NCBI RefSeq assembly: GCF_040096225.1
Contig: NZ_JBBMFC010000011.1
Span: 1 to 64,000 of the forward strand
From: Hominiventricola aquisgranensis
GTDB lineage: Bacteria; Bacillota; Clostridia; Lachnospirales; Lachnospiraceae
DNA: 64,000 nt
Direction of reading: 5' to 3'
In this document: piece by piece, positions 60,801 through 64,000 of the stretch
How positions within the stretch are numbered: the stretch's first letter is position 1
Layout: the number at the start of each line of letters is the position of its first letter
Program-made: the position numbers and the translations under genes
The notes under the pieces: generated by a model
Seen by the model: the letters and a program-made list of their open reading frames with translations, nothing else
Database searches by the model: none
Told to the model about the DNA's origin: nothing

Positions 60801-60848
60801 GAAATGAAAAAATACGTAAGCCCATCAAAACCCGGACTTACGCATTTC
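60801..60848 (-). terminator. Second leader terminator before the MATE gene
   Basis: On the minus strand CGTAAG pairs with CTTACG (60815-60820, 60837-60842), extended by GAAATG/CATTTC (60801-60806, 60843-60848) around the U-run TATTTTTT. It sits between the uORF and the MATE ribosome binding site. The uORF stop lies in its 5' arm. Confidence 0.7.
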
Positions 60849-60882
60849 AGCTACACGATTTTTCTATTAAATTTACCGTCAT
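60847..60882 (-). CDS. 11-codon upstream ORF of the MATE leader
   Basis: ATG at 60882, coding Met-Thr-Val-Asn-Leu-Ile-Glu-Lys-Ser-Cys-Ser, then TGA ending at 60847. An in-frame GTG five codons earlier gives a 16-aa version. GAGGGG lies upstream (about 14 bp before the ATG, close to the GTG). The stop overlaps the 5' arm of the next terminator, so a ribosome held here would prevent it from forming. Inferred; not recognisable as a known leader peptide. Confidence 0.45.
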   Translation of the reverse strand: MTVNLIEKSCS

Positions 60883-60908
60883 TTTATTATCACTCACCCC
60901 TCACTTTC

Positions 60909-60958
60909 AAAAAACGTGTGGCATTTCTGCAACTGGATTTACGCAGAAACGCCACACG
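60909..60958 (-). terminator. First leader terminator of the MATE gene
   Basis: CGTGTGGCATTTCTGC (60915-60930) and GCAGAAACGCCACACG (60943-60958) form a 16-bp stem with one mismatch, loop 12 nt, followed on the minus strand by TTTTTT (60909-60914). It begins about ten bases after the expected transcript start. Confidence 0.85.
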
Positions 60959-60969
60959 CTGTAAATCAG

Positions 60970-60998
60970 ATTATAACCGATTCATTAAAAAATTTCAA
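60970..60998 (-). promoter_or_regulatory. MATE leader promoter
   Basis: On the minus strand TTGAAA (60993-60998), a 17-bp spacer and TATAAT (60970-60975), a near-consensus sigma-A promoter, 194 bp upstream of the MATE start. Confidence 0.8.
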
Positions 60999-61142
60999 AT
61001 GATTTTCTTAAATTGCTCTTCCATTGGGAATAGTAATAACGCACAAAAAACTATTCATATTTTTATGCAAAACTGCTTTTGAAAGCAGACAGAATTTTTC
61101 CTATACTATATGTATGACAGCTAATTACAGGAGGATATTTTT

Positions 61143-61364
61143 ATGCATGACTACGAAATCTTTATTGAAGAAATCAACCCCTGCGGTGGAGAAAAACACA
61201 GCCAGAAGACACTGATAGAAGCGGAGGCTGCCAGCCCGGAAGCTTATGTAAAAGAAAATGGAAGATATCCGATTCTCGAAACTACAACCACCGATAAAGG
61301 AGATGTTGTGATTGTAACCGGAGATAATCAAGGAACATTTGTACGGTATACATTCACCGAATAA
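61143..61364 (+). CDS. Small unknown protein
   Basis: A 73-aa soluble acidic protein, MHDYEIFIEEINPCGGEKHS and so on to a beta-rich C-terminus (YPILETTTTDKGDVVIVTGD). No family recognised. A clean AGGAGG lies 8 bp before the ATG. It is a monocistronic gene with a hairpin after it. Probably real because of the site, length and neighbours. Confidence 0.65.
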   Translation: MHDYEIFIEEINPCGGEKHSQKTLIEAEAASPEAYVKENGRYPILETTTTDKGDVVIVTGDNQGTFVRYTFTE

Positions 61365-61386
61365 CACTTTTCAGCTAATAAACACG

Positions 61387-61410
61387 CAGGGATAGCTCAA
61401 GCTATCCCTG
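61387..61410 (+). terminator. Hairpin after the 73-aa gene
   Basis: CAGGGATAGCT (61387-61397) and AGCTATCCCTG (61400-61410) form an 11-bp perfect inverted repeat with only two bases between. No strong T-run follows, so termination is likely but not certain. Confidence 0.55.
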
Positions 61411-61533
61411 TGATTATCTGTTATAAATTACAGAACTCCGTATCAAATACATGAAACCCGTCAAAATCTTCACTATATTCTGCGCCAAAGAAGATCGATT
61501 ACTTTGTTAATCCCGATTGAGATTTCACCTATT

Positions 61534-62280
61534 TTAACGGATCTGCGCTGCCAGTGCTTTCACCAGTTCAACGTCCACGAATTCATAATCCATCCGATGT
61601 GGATCTGACAGATATGCATAACTTACACTACCAGTTTCTGTAGTAGAATCCATGCGGTAGGATTTGCAGGAAGAATGTATCTGACGAATGCCTGTCTTTT
61701 CCATGAGTTCCCGTACATTTCCAGCGTTGACACCGCTTCCAGCCAACAATTCGATCTTATCTCCGTACTTATTCTGAAGCTCTGCGAGCAATGTTACGCC
61801 CTCCGACGCTTTTGCCTGCTGCCCACTGGTAAGCAACCGATCCACACCGCAGTCTATCATTGTCTCGATAGCTTTTTCCGGTTCCGGTGTCACATCAAAG
61901 GCTCTGTGGAATACAGCCTCCCCGCCTTTCACATGAATCAGTTCCACCATTTTTTTCGTCTTCTCCGCGTCCACAGTTCTGTCTGCTTTCAGAAATCCGA
62001 AAGCAATTCCATCAGCTCCATGCTCCAGAAGCAGTTCCGCCTCCTCCAGCATAAGCTGTGCTTCTGTTTCATCATAGCAGAACCCGCCTGCCCGCGGTCG
62101 TACCATACACACAATCTTGAGGGATGTCTCCTTCTTTGCCCGCATAAGACTGATAAGTGATGGCGTCAGTCCGCCCACGCTTAAAGCACTGTTCAGTTCT
62201 ACCCGGTCTGCTCCTCCCTTTTCTGCAGCCAAACAGTCCTGATAACTTCCGGCGCACACTTCAAATGTAATCTTCTGCAT
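61534..62280 (-). CDS. cutC: CutC-family protein
   Basis: A 248-aa TIM-barrel CutC, named for copper homeostasis but of uncertain role. Signatures are FEVCAGSYQDCLAAEKGGAD, RVELNSALSVGGLTPS, and VMVRPRAGGFCYDETE-like VCMVRPRAGGFCYDE, with LLTSGQQAKASEG and AGSGVNAGNVREL. The length is normal. No copper genes are adjacent. Confidence 0.93.
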   Translation of the reverse strand: MQKITFEVCAGSYQDCLAAEKGGADRVELNSALSVGGLTPSLISLMRAKKETSLKIVCMVRPRAGGFCYDETEAQLMLEEAELLLEHGADGIAFGFLKADRTVDAEKTKKMVELIHVKGGEAVFHRAFDVTPEPEKAIETMIDCGVDRLLTSGQQAKASEGVTLLAELQNKYGDKIELLAGSGVNAGNVRELMEKTGIRQIHSSCKSYRMDSTTETGSVSYAYLSDPHRMDYEFVDVELVKALAAQIR

Positions 62281-62353
62281 CTTTTAACCCTCCCTAAACT
62301 TTAGCTCTGTCCACACAATAACAATACTTATTTCATGCACCAATTCAGATATT

Positions 62354-63472
62354 TCACTTTTCATCTACAAACACAGATATCTTTATCTCTGACTCATCTC
62401 TTGTGTAGATGATACCTCGAATATATCTGCCATCATCCGTCACACCACCTAGGATATTGCGATAGCATGTCTCATCCTGATACTGATACTGTTTGACTAA
62501 CTGTGCATGTTCCACATCGTCTGTATCCAGTTTTTCTACTGGAAAATACACATATACTTTTTCTGCATCCGTCTCAAGTGTATATGCGTCTGTCACCTGT
62601 TTTGCGTCAATAAAACCATTTCCATTCCAGTTCTCCTGCGAGTCCAGAACCGTCTTCTCAAGTGCCACTTGCTCCTGTGGCTGCTCTGTAATCAGGATAA
62701 TATCATCCTGAATTTTCTTTTCACATTTTATATAAGTATCTTCACCTGCACTTACAATACGGTAGCCATTTATCTGGTATAACTGGTCTTCAATGCCGTT
62801 TTCAATAGGCCAGCCAGCCAGATTATAATAGGGCTGCTGAACCGTCTGATACGCTTCCCGACTCTCATAGTCTGCAAATAAAATCGTATCAACACCAGTT
62901 GCCCGGCTTATCACTGATACAGGAATCTGATCTACTGCCTGATTCACATAAGACACAACAGTTCTCGCAGATTCATCCTGCAATATTTCTGACAGATTTC
63001 CTCCGTCATAGAAAGTGCGTATCATTCCATTCTTCTCGTCATTTACCGTTTCGTACTCACCATAGCTCACAAATACGCTTTCTGCATGAAATCCTGTGAT
63101 TTCATCCAGTTCCTGTGAAAACGCTGTGACAATCTCCTGAAATTGATAATTATCGATTCCTTCGGTATTTTCCCTTTCTCCTGAAATAAAAACAGAAAAA
63201 TCTTTTCCCTGATAGTTCATCCTTATGAACACATTTCCAGTGGGAGAAGGGAAAAAATCAGGAACCGGACCTGAATTATATTTCTCACAGTTCAATTCCC
63301 TGACTTTTGCATCAATTCCATATTTCGCTTTAATATAATTCTCCGCGTTTTCACGACCTTGCTTCTCATAACGCTTCATCTCTGCCTTTTCTTCCTGCGT
63401 ATAACCGCAGCCCGTCAGAACAGCCATGATAAGAATAAGGAGCAGATAATAAACTATGTTTCTTTTTTTCAT
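62354..63472 (-). CDS. Unknown lipoprotein
   Basis: A 372-aa lipoprotein. MKKRNIVYYLLLILIMAVLT is the signal, followed by the lipobox Gly-Cys-Gly; the lipidated Cys is near residue 22. The mature part is acidic and Tyr-rich, with a repeated style of beta strands (VPDFFPSPTGNVFIRMNYQG; VYVYFPVEKLDTDD). No family recognised. The longer frame begins with a TTG, so the ATG at 63472 is used. It is monocistronic between cutC and the FAH pseudogene. Confidence 0.75.
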   Translation of the reverse strand: MKKRNIVYYLLLILIMAVLTGCGYTQEEKAEMKRYEKQGRENAENYIKAKYGIDAKVRELNCEKYNSGPVPDFFPSPTGNVFIRMNYQGKDFSVFISGERENTEGIDNYQFQEIVTAFSQELDEITGFHAESVFVSYGEYETVNDEKNGMIRTFYDGGNLSEILQDESARTVVSYVNQAVDQIPVSVISRATGVDTILFADYESREAYQTVQQPYYNLAGWPIENGIEDQLYQINGYRIVSAGEDTYIKCEKKIQDDIILITEQPQEQVALEKTVLDSQENWNGNGFIDAKQVTDAYTLETDAEKVYVYFPVEKLDTDDVEHAQLVKQYQYQDETCYRNILGGVTDDGRYIRGIIYTRDESEIKISVFVDEK

Positions 63473-63493
63473 ACTTTTCAATATTATACGTGC

Positions 63494-63910
63494 CTATCGC
63501 ACCACATTGCAAAGTGTTCCAATTCCTTCAATAGAACACTCGACCATATCACCTGACTTCAGAAACTTAGGTGGATCAAATCCCATGCCTACGCCTGAAG
63601 GTGTTCCTGTTGCAATGATGGTGCCCGGCATAAGTGTCATGCCCGAGGAAAGTTCTTCAATAGCATGCGCCTTGTAGTTGATTCCAAGGCAGATCACATC
63701 CTGCTTTGGTCTTGGAATCGGTGCAAGCAATGTAACATCTGATAGCAAAATCTTATTCTTTGCTTCCTTTATGGCAACCTCAAGCTTCTCCTTAGGTGCT
63801 TCAATCAGTGCATTCATATCTGCAAACGACAATGGATAAACCGCGTTGTCCGATTCATTTAAGAAACCGACCGATTCTTTGTTATCATACAAATATGTTA
63901 CGTATTTCAT
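63494..63910 (-). pseudogene. Fumarylacetoacetate hydrolase family gene with internal deletion
   Basis: 138 aa against about 280-300 in the family. The first 80 residues are the N-terminal domain (KYVTYLYDNKESVGFLNESD; PRPKQDVICLGINYKAHAIE). The chain then jumps to EELSSGMTLMPGTIIATGTP, SGVGMGF, the C-terminal end of the catalytic domain. The metal-binding Glu-x-Glu and the Asp/Lys of the active site are missing. The frame is kept, so a product could be made, but it should not be active. GAGGAGGAAGTGTTGA precedes the start. Confidence 0.8.
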
Positions 63911-63932
63911 TCAACACTTCCTCCTCAAATCC

Positions 63933-64000
63933 TTATTTATCAATAAACATTCTTCCCGAAAATGCCACATGCGGGATTTCATAAAAGGTACTGTCCTTGG
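63933..64000 (-). CDS. 3' end of a gene running off the window
   Basis: On the minus strand the frame reads Lys-Asp-Ser-Thr then FYEIPHVAFSGRMFIDK and a TAA at 63933-63935. About 22 codons are visible. It lies 22 bp upstream of the FAH gene on the same strand and is probably in its operon. The family cannot be identified from this piece. Confidence 0.5.
   Translation of the reverse strand, partial: KDSTFYEIPHVAFSGRMFIDK

Noticed and set aside
1..64000. tRNA or rRNA genes
   Set aside because: I noticed no cloverleaf with the conserved T-loop sequence and no rRNA-like stretch in the intergenic regions.

Overview
The window reads as chromosome of a Gram-positive gut-type anaerobe, most likely a Lachnospiraceae (Clostridia). 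Supporting signs are strong AGGAGG-type ribosome binding sites, TTGACA/TATAAT promoters, the Firmicute gene order obgE-yhbY-nadD-yqeK-rsfS, an N-terminally extended L27 with a Prp protease, a FeoA-FeoB fusion, an oxygen-sensitive two-subunit Fe-S L-serine dehydratase and an oleate hydratase. Species cannot be told from the sequence alone. Most genes lie on the minus strand.

Layout. 0.1-3.0 kb: MATE exporter, flavodoxin, isochorismatase-fold hydrolase and SseB-like protein in one operon, followed by plus-strand GNAT, EamA and monooxygenase genes. 5.1-7.3 kb: a tandem repeat, an AT-rich lone PBECR4-like gene, and an azlC-azlD-DUF1292 operon behind an unusual dyad-rich promoter. 7.5-11.5 kb: feoAB and two unknown genes. 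11.6-19.8 kb: an amino-acid/pyruvate catabolic block (CstA, NhaC-type antiporter, alanine dehydrogenase, serine dehydratase, serine/dicarboxylate symporter) with a divergent LysR regulator. 19.9-24.5 kb: the conserved ribosome-assembly cluster from a NUDIX hydrolase to L27/L21.

24.6-27.4 kb is an AT-rich accessory block between rplU and traX/prp/rng. It holds an SMC/AAA-type ATPase overlapping a small ExK (PD-(D/E)XK-like) protein, an unknown gene, and the amputated N-terminus of a restriction-modification methyltransferase. It looks like a defence insertion or graveyard and is the best candidate for an undescribed immune system here. 27.6-33.5 kb returns to core genes: traX, prp, rng, the DUF2344 partner, the TIGR03960-type radical SAM gene, xpt. 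33.6-38.6 kb is a his operon (hisZ-G-D-B and a three-domain HisIE). 38.8-49.2 kb holds recU, RNA-modification genes, YgiQ, a DEDDh exonuclease fused to a RecD2 helicase, and a cysteine desulfidase-like gene.

49.3-56.8 kb is a nested mobile element. A dead IS3-family copy (TG...CA termini, 3-bp GAT target duplication, frameshifted orfA, internally deleted orfB) is interrupted inside the orfB Tyr-Tyr-Asn-Asn-Lys-Arg motif by a 6.66-kb element. That element carries a large serine recombinase, a frameshifted DUF6870-like gene, a sigma-like factor, a repeat lipoprotein and a two-component system. Both junctions can be read to about 3 bp. 56.9-64 kb: a small zinc-ribbon protein, oleate hydratase, a second MATE exporter with a striking leader (promoter, strong terminator, 11-codon uORF, second terminator), CutC, a lipoprotein, and a fumarylacetoacetase-family gene that has lost its catalytic core.

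Best second-look items: the ATPase/nuclease pair, the MATE attenuator leader, the exonuclease-RecD2 fusion, the nested IS3/serine-recombinase element with its exact junctions, and the azlC promoter dyads.
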